64,000 nucleotides of DNA from an uncultured Lentisphaerota bacterium (GTDB taxonomy: Bacteria > Verrucomicrobiota > Kiritimatiellia > CAIQIC01): contig CAISWQ010000056.1 of the NCBI GenBank assembly GCA_903889245.1, forward strand, positions 1-64,000. Reading direction: 5' to 3'. The notes under the pieces were generated by a model, which saw only the letters and a program-made list of their open reading frames with translations, did not search any database and had not been told where the DNA came from. The position numbers were made by a program, and so were the translations under genes. How positions within the stretch are numbered: position 1 is the stretch's first letter; each line of letters begins with the position of its first letter. Below, piece after piece: positions 10,801-18,986 of this stretch.

Positions 10801-11217
10801 TTGGGCATCGTGAGAAACTTGGCCAAAGTGAAACTCAACGGCAAGGAGCTGGGGATTCTATGGAAGCCACCTTTCCGTGTGGATATCAGCACCGCGGCGA
10901 AGTCTGGCGAAAATATGCTGGAAGTCCAAGTTGTCAATCTGTGGCTCAATCGTCTGATTGGCGACGAACAATTGCCGGAAGACGGCATGCCATGGCGGCG
11001 ATCAACGCCGGCAAGCTGGGGGCGGGATCTTGTTGGTTCCGTCTGGCCGCAGTGGTTCATTGAGGGCAAGCCCTCGCCAGCGGGGCGATTGACGTTCGCC
11101 ACCCACCGTCACTTTACAAAGGAATCGCCGCTGCTCCCATCCGGCCTGCTTGGCCCGGTGCGGCTCATTCTGGCGGAACTGCGCCTAACTACCCTCCATG
11201 AGGAAATAATCAAATGA
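7885..11217 (+). CDS. GH106-family alpha-L-rhamnosidase-like glycoside hydrolase
   Basis: 1110 residues with a short signal peptide (FLVALVFTPLVAVA). It opens with PQIWWHWITGNVSKEGIT, the family-defining N-terminal motif of GH106-like proteins (WHW-NGNV-KEGI-AD), followed by NLSLHNCPGWSASGGPW. SFEAGGQNWT and ESMAETYGGPFEA contain conserved acidic residues of the barrel. The C-terminal ~150 residues form a galactose-binding-like sandwich (YQKQVEIP, then LWLDLGIVRNLAKVKLNGK). The ATG at 7885 lies 4 nt after the previous stop, and the gene's own stop overlaps the next start by ATGA. Its codon choice is visibly less GC-rich than that of its neighbours. Expected to release L-rhamnose from a side chain or backbone end in the periplasm or outside. 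Confidence 0.85.
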   Translation: MKTMKFLVALVFTPLVAVANLESEFANPPKSAKPQIWWHWITGNVSKEGITADLEAMQRVGLSEAHIFTIGGGAPLGPMQKMDPQFFDMVEFAAKEANRLGLNLSLHNCPGWSASGGPWIKPEEAMQFVTASEVVVTGPMLFNAKLPSPPSKAGFYKDIAVLAFPTPGDEEDVITPENPPTIMTTAPGVDTTPLMTGSGQVFVTFPAPEKGKPYYIQAEFKKPVSVRTLLFKVASGQSFGGDLMASDDGVTFRPLRRRVGLNPVDQAGYVHVSLGAEPVTAQIFRLNCEFSSGQAPVKISEIGFSCRASTPNLMLKAAYRNNHTIDVAQEMERDSRRKFSSSSAVRKSEMVNLTSALKEGGTLTWNVPKGKWTIIRFGHTPTGKVNGGPWQGLECNKLSPSGMEACWNGMMQPVLNRLDPSIKRTLVNSLIDSFEAGGQNWTAKMPEEFQKRRGYDPTLFLPAITGRVLESPAITERFLWDLRRTIADLFAENYYKPFTDLCHRNGLESMAETYGGPFEAMHCGGQVDIPMAEFWQDKDVSTVKMMSSVGHGYGKPVIAAESFTGAPEKHGCWKDDPYSMKAFGDQMFCWGINRFVFHSYAHQPWLNRFPGMTLGPYGINLNRANTWFEMAGPWMKYLSRCQLLLQQGRAVADVAYFCGQNSPFFWSRNNKPPIPQGYYFDNINADLLLHHARVVQGRIVLDGGASYAVLVLPASDPEMTPELLQKLRDMVRDGASILGSRPTHSPSLQGFPDCDSHVRALAEELWGNIDGKKITEHRLGKGRVVCGKDLKTVLADLQVAPDCRLSDGFEFIHRSFDHGDAFFVANSADKPIRQECSFRISGKIPELWHPDTGVMEEAQNYRVESDRVVVTVEFDPRGSVFVVFRKPAPPGAGVIERTRKSIAETAMEIPGGWKLNFPPNWGAPDSVNLDHLISWPEHPHPGVKYFSGTATYQKQVEIPASVFGKDRALWLDLGIVRNLAKVKLNGKELGILWKPPFRVDISTAAKSGENMLEVQVVNLWLNRLIGDEQLPEDGMPWRRSTPASWGRDLVGSVWPQWFIEGKPSPAGRLTFATHRHFTKESPLLPSGLLGPVRLILAELRLTTLHEEIIK

Positions 11218-13583
11218 AAAAATATTTTCTAAAGATGCTATTGGCCGCCTGGATTCTTCCGGTAACCAGCCAAGCTGCACCGGTAATGGATGTCACCAGT
11301 TACGGCGCTGTTGGCGATGGGAAAACCCTGAACACGAAAGCACTTCAAGCAGCCGTCAACGACTGCGCTGCCAAAGGTGGGGGCACGGTGGTGGTTCCCG
11401 CAGGCACTTTCCTTTCGGGTTCCGTGGAATTGAAATCGAACGTCACGCTCTGTCTCGGCACCAACGCGGTGCTGCGCGGCTCGGACAAGCTGGAGGATTA
11501 TCCGCCGCTGGCTTTTCGCCACAATGAGCTTGGCAAAACGCACTCGCTCTTGTGGGCGATGAACCAGAACGACATCCGCATCACCGGCGAGGGCACGATT
11601 GATCTCAACGACGGCGCATTCTTCGATTTCAGCCAATACCGCACCAACCTGAGCTTGAGCAGTGGCGTGGAACTTGACGAACGCCAGCGGCAGGAAACCG
11701 AAGCCCCTCTCGCCCGGCCACGTCCCACCCTGCCGATCTTCTTCCATCGCTGCCAGCGGCTGCGTGCCGACGGCGTGGCAATTCGCAACGCGCCGTGCTG
11801 GACGGTGACGTTCAGTGTTTGCCGCGACATCCAGGTTTCGCACCTCACCATCGCCAACAACCTGCGCACGGGCAACTGTGACGGACTTCATTTTTGCGGC
11901 AGCAAGAACGCGACGATCACCGATTGCAATTTCTCCTGTGGCGACGATTGCATCGCCATCACGGGCATCACCGATTGGGACGAAGTCGCCGAGAACTACG
12001 TCATCAGCAACTGCACCATGACTTCGCGTTCGGCGGCGCTGCGGTTGGGGCATCAAGCCAGCAAAGTGCGCAACGTCGCCGTCAACAACCTCGTCATCAA
12101 GGACACCAATCGCGGCTTCGCCATTTTCGCCCGCGACAAAGGCTGGGTCGAGAACGTGCGCATCCAAAACGTGGTGATGGAGACGCGGTTGTTTGCCGGT
12201 GGCTGGTGGGGCAAAGGCGAGCCGCTGGTATTGTGTGCCGCCGGCTCCGGCCACATCGGAAACATCTCCGTCGCGAACGTCCGTGCCGAATCCGAAAACG
12301 GCATTCTTGTCATCGGCCAGCAGAACAACATCCGCGATGTCGAACTGCGCGACTGGACGCTCACGTTGAGCTACGGCCGCAACCGCGCGTGGTTCAAGCC
12401 GGTGTTCGAACTCTGGCCGATGCCAGCCATTCCTGCACCCGATCCCAAGCTTCAGATTCCCTGGTTGTTTGCCAAAGAGGCGCAGGGTTTACGGGTATCG
12501 AATGTGCGTTGCGTGAGACAGGCTCAGGCTCCCCAATTCAGTATCGCCCCCATCACAACCGACGTGCGTGACCTGCGGTACACCGATTGTCAGTCCGGCC
12601 CCGTGCAAGCCGAATTGATCCGTGAACTCAAACCGCTCTCGGTGCGCGGCGTCAATTACATGCCGCGCGAAACGCCGTGGGGCGGGATGTGGACGAAAAC
12701 GCCACCCGAAGTTTTCGAGAAAGACATGGCGCTGGCGGCGTCACTCGGCTGCAACACCGTGCGAACGTTTCTCCAGTTTTCGGCGCCGCTCGAACAGGCG
12801 GGCCTGCTGAAGCCCGATGGAGCGCTGACGCCGGCCTATCACGAAAAGATCGAACAGTTGTTTTCAGCGGCGTGGCGGCATGGTATTCGTGTCATTGTAT
12901 GCTTTGAGTTCAGTCCGCCATGGCTGTCAGCGCCCGACGCGGCGGCGCGCTGGCGGCGCGCGCTCGGCGACGTTGTCGGCGCGCACCGCAACGATGGCCG
13001 CGTTTTGCTGTGGGACTTGATGAACGAGCCAGACAACGACGCGAAATGGACCGACGCCACGCGCGCTTACCTCAAGGCGGCGTTGCCGTTGATCAAGCAG
13101 CTCGACACTAACCATCTCACGACGGTCGGCCTGACGTGGCGCGCGGACCGGCTCAAGGAAATCGGCCTGTCCGACGTGATGCAGTATCACGAGTATGCGG
13201 GCAAGGACGTGTTCTTCAAAGTCGGCCCGAAACGCGTGCTGGTCACATTCGGTCATCAACGCCACGTCGGCGGCGCGCGGCCGCTGCTCATCGGCGAGTT
13301 CGGCATGTGTACGGCGCGCGATGCGCAATACGGCGCGGCCCCGGAACTGCGCGGCAAGATGAGCGCCGCGACTGGCACCGAGGCGGAACAGGCGCGGCTC
13401 TATGAAATCGTCCTCGCTGGCGCCGAGCAAGGTCTCGCCGCCGGCGCTCTCGCCTGGTGCCTGCACGATTACGCGATCAAGAATCCGGACGAATCGCACT
13501 TCGGCCTCGTCCGCGCCGACGGCTCGCTTAAACCGGCGGCATTGCTACTGCGTGACAAATTCACGCGTTGGAGTCACCCATGA
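11214..13583 (+). CDS. Bifunctional secreted enzyme: GH28 polygalacturonase-like fused to GH5-like domain
   Basis: 789 residues, starting in an ATGA overlap with the GH106 gene. A signal peptide is followed by a right-handed parallel beta-helix at about 25-470: DVTSYGAVGDGKTLNTKALQ, then GEGTIDL, GNCDGLHF, CGDDCIAITG and LRLGHQAS. The GH28 catalytic aspartates correspond to the D of NCDG and the DD pair; the usual GHG is GHQ here. From about 478 (VRGVNYMPRETPWGGMW) a TIM-barrel domain follows, with LLWDLMNEPDN (NEP, acid/base Glu) and LLIGEFGM (nucleophile Glu), the clan GH-A/GH5 signature. The frame is unbroken across the junction, so it is a genuine fusion or a very recent one. Likely acts on a galacturonan-type chain and a second linkage of the same glycan. 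Confidence 0.82.
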   Translation: MKKYFLKMLLAAWILPVTSQAAPVMDVTSYGAVGDGKTLNTKALQAAVNDCAAKGGGTVVVPAGTFLSGSVELKSNVTLCLGTNAVLRGSDKLEDYPPLAFRHNELGKTHSLLWAMNQNDIRITGEGTIDLNDGAFFDFSQYRTNLSLSSGVELDERQRQETEAPLARPRPTLPIFFHRCQRLRADGVAIRNAPCWTVTFSVCRDIQVSHLTIANNLRTGNCDGLHFCGSKNATITDCNFSCGDDCIAITGITDWDEVAENYVISNCTMTSRSAALRLGHQASKVRNVAVNNLVIKDTNRGFAIFARDKGWVENVRIQNVVMETRLFAGGWWGKGEPLVLCAAGSGHIGNISVANVRAESENGILVIGQQNNIRDVELRDWTLTLSYGRNRAWFKPVFELWPMPAIPAPDPKLQIPWLFAKEAQGLRVSNVRCVRQAQAPQFSIAPITTDVRDLRYTDCQSGPVQAELIRELKPLSVRGVNYMPRETPWGGMWTKTPPEVFEKDMALAASLGCNTVRTFLQFSAPLEQAGLLKPDGALTPAYHEKIEQLFSAAWRHGIRVIVCFEFSPPWLSAPDAAARWRRALGDVVGAHRNDGRVLLWDLMNEPDNDAKWTDATRAYLKAALPLIKQLDTNHLTTVGLTWRADRLKEIGLSDVMQYHEYAGKDVFFKVGPKRVLVTFGHQRHVGGARPLLIGEFGMCTARDAQYGAAPELRGKMSAATGTEAEQARLYEIVLAGAEQGLAAGALAWCLHDYAIKNPDESHFGLVRADGSLKPAALLLRDKFTRWSHP

Positions 13584-16006
13584 GAACCTACCTTATCCTC
13601 ACAGCCCTGCTGCTGGCTCTGCCGGCCGGCGTTTCCGCCGCAAAGCCGGGCGGCAACGCGCCCATACCCGATTTCACCAAGGGCGATAAACCCGGCGAGG
13701 CGCACGACTGGACGCTCGGTCCGACGGGCGCGCGCGGCTGGATTCATACCGCCAGCGGCCACTCGGCGGAGGCGCGCCAGATTTTGGTGACGGCTGTCGC
13801 CAAGGGTTCGCCGGCGGATGGCGTGCTCAACACCGGCGACGTGATTCTCGGAGTGGACGGCAAAAATTTTTCCGGCGATGCGCGTATCCAGTTCGCCAAC
13901 GCCATCATGATGGCGGAACAGGGCGGCGTGTTGCGCTTGCTCCGCTGGCGCAGCGGTCAGGTCCAGAACGTGGAACTGAAACTGCCGGTGCTCGGCAACT
14001 ACAGCGCCACCGCACCCTATGATTGCCCGAAGTCGAAGCGCATCTTCGAGCAAGGCTGCCAGACGCTCGCCAAGCGGATGGTCGCACCGGACTACACGCA
14101 GAACCTGAACGCGATTCCGCGTTCGCTGAATGCGCTGGCGTTGCTGGCCGGCGGCAAGCCGGAGCATCTCCCGCTCGTCCGTCGCGAAGCCCAGTGGGCC
14201 GCGGATTTTTCGATCGATGGTTTCGCGACGTGGTACTACGGCTACGTCATGGCGCTGGCCGCCGAATATGTCATGGCCACCGGTGACCGTTCCGTGATGC
14301 CCGGCCTCAAGCGGCTGGCGCTGGAGGCCGCCCGCGGCCAGAGCGCCGTCGGCACGTGGGGACACAAGTTCGCCATGCCGAACGGGAACCTGAACGGCTA
14401 CGGCTGCATGAACCAGCCCGGCCTCACGCTCTGCATCGGGATGGCGCTGGCCCGCGAGGCCGGCGTGCAGGACCCCGTGCTGGACCGCGCCCTCGCCAAG
14501 GCCGCGGGCTTCCTGCGCTGGTTTGTGAACAAGGGCGCCATCCCCTACGGCGACCACCGGCCGTGGCCCGGCCACGAGGACAACGGCAAATGTTCCAGCG
14601 CGGCGGTGCTCTTCGATCTGCTGGGCGACCGCGAGGCCGCGGAGTTTTTCGCCAAGATGTCCGCCGCCGCCTACAGCGAGCGCGAGCGCGGACATACCGG
14701 CAATTTCTTCAACGTCCTGTGGGCGCTGCCCGGCGTCGCCCGCTGCGGCCCGCTCGCGACGGGCGCCTACTGGAAAGAGCAGTCGTGGTACTACGACCTC
14801 GCGCGGAGCTGGGACGGAACCTTCTTCTATCAAGGCTCGCCGGTCGGCGAGGAGGAACACAACAAATACAAAAACTGGGACTCCACCGGCGCCTACCTGC
14901 TGGCGTTCGCGCTGCCGCTGAAAAGTCTGCGCCTGACCGGCAAAAAACCGTTCTGTGTGCCGGCCCTCAACGCCGCGCAGACGGCGGAGGTCATTGCCGC
15001 AGGCCGCGACTTTGGCTTCAAGGACGACAAGAACGCCTACGACAAACGCACGACCGAGCAACTGCTCGCCGGCCTCTCGTGCTGGTCGCCGGCGGTGCGC
15101 CTGCGCTCGGCGCAGGCGCTGGGCCGGCGCGAGGGGAATTTCACGCCCACGGTGCTCAAGCTGCTGGCCAGCGCCAACCGCGACGCCCGGTACGGTGCTT
15201 GCGAAGCGCTCGCCAGCCTCGGCCCGCGGGCCGACGCGGCCGCGCCGCAGTTGCGCGTCCTGCTCAAGGACCCGGACCCGTGGCTGCAAAGCCAGGCGTG
15301 CATGGCACTGCCGGCCCTGGGCGCGGAGACGCGCAAGGCCAGCGTGAGCGACCTGCTGAAAATGTCGGTGAGCGCCAACCCCGCCGATCCGCGGCGCATG
15401 GCGCAGCGCGCGGCCTGCATGGCGCTGTTCTCGCCCTATCCCGGCGCGCGCGAGCCGAGGAGCATCCTGGCCGAATCGCTCGATGGCGTTGACCGCAAGC
15501 TGCTCTATCCGGCGATCCAGTCGGTTTTGGAAAACGATGACAGCGCCGCCCGCGGCTCGCTCTCGCGCCTCTACGGCAAGTTGACCGACGAGGACGTGGT
15601 GGCGCTGCTGCCCGCCATCGTCAAGGCGATCACGAAGCTCGCGCCGAGCAACGAAATGTTCGGCGACGGCATCCGGCTGGCGGGACTCGATCTCCTCTCG
15701 CGGCTGCATATCCGCGAGGGCCTGCCGCTATGCGTCGCGCTGATCGAGCCGGGCCGCTGGGGCGCGGGCAAGCGCCTGCCGAAATGCCTGGAGTACCTCG
15801 CCCGCTACGGCGCCCACGCCCGGGAAATTCTCCCGCAGTTGCAGGACGTACGCGGCCAGTGGGTGCAAGGCGGACGCGGCAAGGAGAACCGCGAGCAGGT
15901 GCAGTTGCTGGACAAGGCCGTCGCCGCCATCCAAGCCAGCAAGGCAACGCCCACGCTGCTGAACATGAAGGATTTCGCGGCCACCGGAAAGCGGACGCCA
16001 CGGTGA
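13580..16006 (+). CDS. Secreted PDZ- and HEAT-repeat protein (DUF6288-like)
   Basis: 808 residues; the start overlaps the GH28-GH5 stop by ATGA (13580-13583). A signal peptide ends near GVSAAK. A PDZ-like module occupies about 45-140 (AVAKGSPADGVLNTGDVILGV). The middle part (about 160-480) is helical and rich in Trp, Gly and His (NLNGYGCMNQPG, YYDLARSWDGTFFYQGSP), resembling a six-hairpin toroid. The last ~300 residues show HEAT-like helical repeats (LLAGLSCWSPAVRLRSAQAL, YGACEALASLGPRADAAAPQL). The architecture resembles proteins annotated DUF6288 in PVC genomes. No catalytic residues can be named. Placement in the middle of the coupled operon argues for a part in glycan processing or in presentation of the other enzymes. 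Confidence 0.7.
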   Translation: MRTYLILTALLLALPAGVSAAKPGGNAPIPDFTKGDKPGEAHDWTLGPTGARGWIHTASGHSAEARQILVTAVAKGSPADGVLNTGDVILGVDGKNFSGDARIQFANAIMMAEQGGVLRLLRWRSGQVQNVELKLPVLGNYSATAPYDCPKSKRIFEQGCQTLAKRMVAPDYTQNLNAIPRSLNALALLAGGKPEHLPLVRREAQWAADFSIDGFATWYYGYVMALAAEYVMATGDRSVMPGLKRLALEAARGQSAVGTWGHKFAMPNGNLNGYGCMNQPGLTLCIGMALAREAGVQDPVLDRALAKAAGFLRWFVNKGAIPYGDHRPWPGHEDNGKCSSAAVLFDLLGDREAAEFFAKMSAAAYSERERGHTGNFFNVLWALPGVARCGPLATGAYWKEQSWYYDLARSWDGTFFYQGSPVGEEEHNKYKNWDSTGAYLLAFALPLKSLRLTGKKPFCVPALNAAQTAEVIAAGRDFGFKDDKNAYDKRTTEQLLAGLSCWSPAVRLRSAQALGRREGNFTPTVLKLLASANRDARYGACEALASLGPRADAAAPQLRVLLKDPDPWLQSQACMALPALGAETRKASVSDLLKMSVSANPADPRRMAQRAACMALFSPYPGAREPRSILAESLDGVDRKLLYPAIQSVLENDDSAARGSLSRLYGKLTDEDVVALLPAIVKAITKLAPSNEMFGDGIRLAGLDLLSRLHIREGLPLCVALIEPGRWGAGKRLPKCLEYLARYGAHAREILPQLQDVRGQWVQGGRGKENREQVQLLDKAVAAIQASKATPTLLNMKDFAATGKRTPR

Positions 16007-16929
16007 ACGCCGCGCCTCCATCCTCCGCCGCGCAACTTTCCAAGGCTTGGAAAAAACCCGCGTTCGAGCTTCCAATGCTTGGAACGGGCCGGCGCCTGCT
16101 GACCGCCGGCCTGTGCTGTTGCGGCGTCATCGCGGCGCAAGGCCCCGCCGTTGGCGCGAACAAGGCGGCCGCTTCCCAGGCGAAGACCAATGCGGCCCCG
16201 GCCTTGTACACGCAGAGCGGGACCGATCCTTCCTTCCGGTCGCTGCTGGATGCGAAGGCCCTTCCGCTCGGGGGAAATTCCACGGCCGTCGCCAAGGGTT
16301 CCCGCATCCACGTCAACACGGCCGCGCTGGCGCAGGGCGCGAACAGCCGCAACGCCATCCCCAGGAACATCAAAATTCACACCCTGTGCCACAGCGCCGT
16401 GGCCCGCAAGGACTTCCCGAAATGGACGCGGTGGTATCAGGAGGATGGCCACACACAAATCTTCCGGCTCTTCCAGGGCGAGACCAATGTGCGTAATCAG
16501 CGGGAGCTGGCGGCACGCATCGAGGCCTTTGGCGAAACGTGGGAGGCCGGCCGGACGAATGAGTGGCACGAGTGGTCGGGCACCTTCACTATCGTGAGGC
16601 CCCACGGTTGTTCCATCTTCCAATCCAAGAACAATGTGAACGATTGGAGCGTCATGCTCAACATGGGCGACGATGGCAACATCATCCTGAATCACCGTCG
16701 GCACCAGAAGGATGTCGTCCTGGCCCGGGACATGACCGGCAAGAGCTTCGATCTGCTGGTCAGGGACAATGGTCGTGACTATGAAGTATTTTTCAACGAC
16801 CGGAAGGTCGGCGCGGGCTATTATGACCGCCCGCAAGGCAGCAACGGTTTCCGGTGGGGCATGTATCTGGGCCACCATGAGGTCCGGCACGACGCCCTGC
16901 TCTTCGTCACGGGCGCCAAATATAAGTAA
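16003..16929 (+). CDS. Secreted jelly-roll (concanavalin-like) protein, possible polysaccharide lyase
   Basis: 308 residues from a GTG that overlaps the previous stop (GTGA, 16003-16006), the same coupling geometry as the three genes upstream. An ATG at 16075 would give 284 residues and a neater signal peptide (RRLLTAGLCCCGVIAAQ) but lies inside a dispersed palindrome and lacks a ribosome site. The mature part is beta-rich: HVNTAALAQ, TRWYQEDGHTQIFRLFQGE, WHEWSGTFTIVRPHGCSIFQ, then DLLVRDNGRDYEVFFND and FRWGMYLGHHEVRHDALLFV. Alternating strands with a terminal RWG-Y strand fit a ConA-like sandwich such as those of polysaccharide lyases. No family can be assigned with confidence. Confidence 0.6.
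   Translation: MNAAPPSSAAQLSKAWKKPAFELPMLGTGRRLLTAGLCCCGVIAAQGPAVGANKAAASQAKTNAAPALYTQSGTDPSFRSLLDAKALPLGGNSTAVAKGSRIHVNTAALAQGANSRNAIPRNIKIHTLCHSAVARKDFPKWTRWYQEDGHTQIFRLFQGETNVRNQRELAARIEAFGETWEAGRTNEWHEWSGTFTIVRPHGCSIFQSKNNVNDWSVMLNMGDDGNIILNHRRHQKDVVLARDMTGKSFDLLVRDNGRDYEVFFNDRKVGAGYYDRPQGSNGFRWGMYLGHHEVRHDALLFVTGAKYK
16037..16084. repeat. Two copies of the TTCCAA-N3-TTGGAA palindrome
   Basis: TTTCCAAGGCTTGGAAA at 16037-16053 and TTCCAATGCTTGGAA at 16070-16084. They fall in the 5' part of the jelly-roll gene if the GTG start is right, or immediately before and across the ATG at 16075 if that is the true start. Confidence 0.85.
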
Positions 16930-16942
16930 CGGATGACATGCC

Positions 16943-16988
16943 TCCCAACCTTGGAAAATATCTCACGCCAGAGTTCCCAACCTTGGAA
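16943..16988. repeat. Two palindrome copies in the spacer before the acetylesterase gene
   Basis: Variants TCCCAACCTTGGAAA (16943-16957) and TTCCCAACCTTGGAA (16974-16988) in the 86-nt gap. Confidence 0.75.
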
Positions 16989-17015
16989 CCGGGCGGGAAA
17001 GGAAACACCACCGCC

Positions 17016-18938
17016 ATGCAACCCATCCTCACGCTCCTCGCCGCCCTGCTGCTGGCATCGCTGACCGGGTCGGCGGCGGAAAAGAAAAATCTGCCGAAGG
17101 CAGATGTGGTCGAAGTGCCGGCGATTGGGCAGGGCTTGTGCGTCGCCAACGCCTTTCAGTCGAACATGGTTCTCCAGCGCGATAAGCCGCTGAACATCTG
17201 GGGCTGGGCCGCGCCGGGCGAGGAGGTCACCCTCGCGTTCGCCGGGCAACAGGTTCGCGCAAAGGCGGCGGCGGACCGGTCGTGGCAGGTGACGCTCAAG
17301 CCGATGCCCGCCAACCGCCAGCCGCAGAGCCTGACGATCAAGGGCAAGGGTACGACGCTGACGCTGGAGAACATCCTCGTCGGCGATGTCTGGGTGCTGG
17401 GCGGCCAGAGCAACATGGAATTTCCCATCAGCAACGTGGATGACGGCGATCTCGAAATCGTGTCGGCGAACTTCCCGCAGATCCGGCTGCTCACGCTGCC
17501 GCAAGGCAAGGGCTTCCAGTCGGTCCACAGTTTCGAGCGGCTGCACGAGTGGAGTGATTGGTCCCACCGGCACTTTCGCAAGGGCGATTGGGACCTCTGT
17601 TCGCCCGAAACCGTGACGGAGTTCTCTGCGATCGGCTACATCTTTGGCCGGCGAATACACATGGCCAGCGGCGTGCCGATTGGATTGATTGACGCCTCCA
17701 TCGGCGGGACGACCGTGGAGACGTGGACGCCGGAGGAGGTCTTGAAGAAGATCACCGGCAAGGAAACGCAGGACATGCTCAAGGAGTGGGCCGACCGCAT
17801 CGCCGCGTTCGATCCGCAGGAGGATCTGAAGAAACGGATCGCCGGACACGAGAACCACATCAAGAATCTCAAGGCGCGCGGCCAGACGATCTCCGCCGAC
17901 GACAAGCCGCCGACCGACGTGCGTCCCGGTCCCGTCGAGGAGCGCAACCGCCCCGGGTACTGCTACGCCAGCACGATCAAGCCGCTCGACGGCCTGGCCG
18001 TGGCCGGCGCGGTCTGGCATCAGGGCTTCAACAACTGCTTCAACGGCTCCGCGGGCGCGCGGATGTACCGGCAGGTTTTTCCGAAGATGATCGGCGCGTG
18101 GCGCGCGACATTCGGTGATCCGCAGATGCCCTTCTGCATCCTCTCGCTCTGCACGGCGGGCGAGCCGCAGACGCCGGAGAACTTCCTCGAACCCATGTAC
18201 GACGCGGGCGCCTACATTCGCGAGGCGCAATACCAGACCTTCCGCGACCTGCGCGCCGCCGGCGACAAGACCATCGGCTTCGCCAGCAGTTCCGATCTGC
18301 GCAAATCCTGGTATCACCCACAGATCAAGATTCCCGCCGGCGAACGGGCCGCGAAGTGGGCGTTGGTGACGCGGTACGGGCTGCTCAAGGGCCGGGACGC
18401 CGGGGACTATTGGCTCCCGCCCACCATCGAAAAAGTCGAGATCGCCGGCGGTACGATGCGGTTGACGATGAGCGCGGACGTCAAGACCCGCGATGATAGC
18501 GACGGCAAACTGCTCGGCTTCGCCATGGCCGGCAAGGACCGCCGGTTCTATCCCGCCGAGGTCAACTGGTTCACCGACGGCACCAAGGGCAACCGTAACA
18601 AGCCGCAGTACCAGCGCAACGTGCTCGTGCTGGGCAGCCGGTTCGTCCCCGCGCCGGTTCACTACCGGTATGCGTGGGCGCGAAACCCGATGGGCAATAT
18701 CGTCAACAATCGTGGCGTTCCCCTGCCCGGCCAGCGCAGCGACGACTGGCTGCTTGAGGAAACGCCCGTGAAGTTGGACGGGGCGGACGAGAATTCAAAG
18801 CGGCAGGTCGCGAACCAGCTTCGCAAGGAACTCAAGCAGGCCGATCTCGAACGCCGCGTCAAGGAGGCCGAGGCGACCATCGCGGAGTTGAAGCCCGCCC
18901 TCGAAAAGCTCCGGGCCGACGGGAAGAAGCATGACTGA
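17016..18938 (+). CDS. Sialate O-acetylesterase-like secreted esterase (SASA family)
   Basis: 640 residues from the ATG at 17016, which gives a compact signal peptide (ILTLLAALLLASLTGSAA). The in-frame start at 16938 would translate through the palindromic repeats. The SASA serine motif is GDVWVLGGQSNMEF at about 125-140. The second block has GAVWHQGFNN (usual WYQGE, here HQG), with SFFKMIGAW-type context PKMIGAWRATFGDPQMPF. A charged C-terminal segment (about 615-640) looks like a short coiled coil. Homologues remove acetyl groups from sialic acid or from plant and algal polysaccharides; here the second is more likely given the locus. The Gly at the usual catalytic-loop Glu position (WHQGF versus WYQGE) deserves an alignment check. 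Confidence 0.82.
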   Translation: MQPILTLLAALLLASLTGSAAEKKNLPKADVVEVPAIGQGLCVANAFQSNMVLQRDKPLNIWGWAAPGEEVTLAFAGQQVRAKAAADRSWQVTLKPMPANRQPQSLTIKGKGTTLTLENILVGDVWVLGGQSNMEFPISNVDDGDLEIVSANFPQIRLLTLPQGKGFQSVHSFERLHEWSDWSHRHFRKGDWDLCSPETVTEFSAIGYIFGRRIHMASGVPIGLIDASIGGTTVETWTPEEVLKKITGKETQDMLKEWADRIAAFDPQEDLKKRIAGHENHIKNLKARGQTISADDKPPTDVRPGPVEERNRPGYCYASTIKPLDGLAVAGAVWHQGFNNCFNGSAGARMYRQVFPKMIGAWRATFGDPQMPFCILSLCTAGEPQTPENFLEPMYDAGAYIREAQYQTFRDLRAAGDKTIGFASSSDLRKSWYHPQIKIPAGERAAKWALVTRYGLLKGRDAGDYWLPPTIEKVEIAGGTMRLTMSADVKTRDDSDGKLLGFAMAGKDRRFYPAEVNWFTDGTKGNRNKPQYQRNVLVLGSRFVPAPVHYRYAWARNPMGNIVNNRGVPLPGQRSDDWLLEETPVKLDGADENSKRQVANQLRKELKQADLERRVKEAEATIAELKPALEKLRADGKKHD

Positions 18939-18986
18939 CAGCGCAGTCATGGACCAACGTTTTCATCCCAGGATGAACGGACAACC

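Noticed and set aside
13574-15709. 711-codon minus-strand frame opposite the PDZ/HEAT gene
   Set aside because: Antisense shadow of a coupled operon gene; low-complexity composition.
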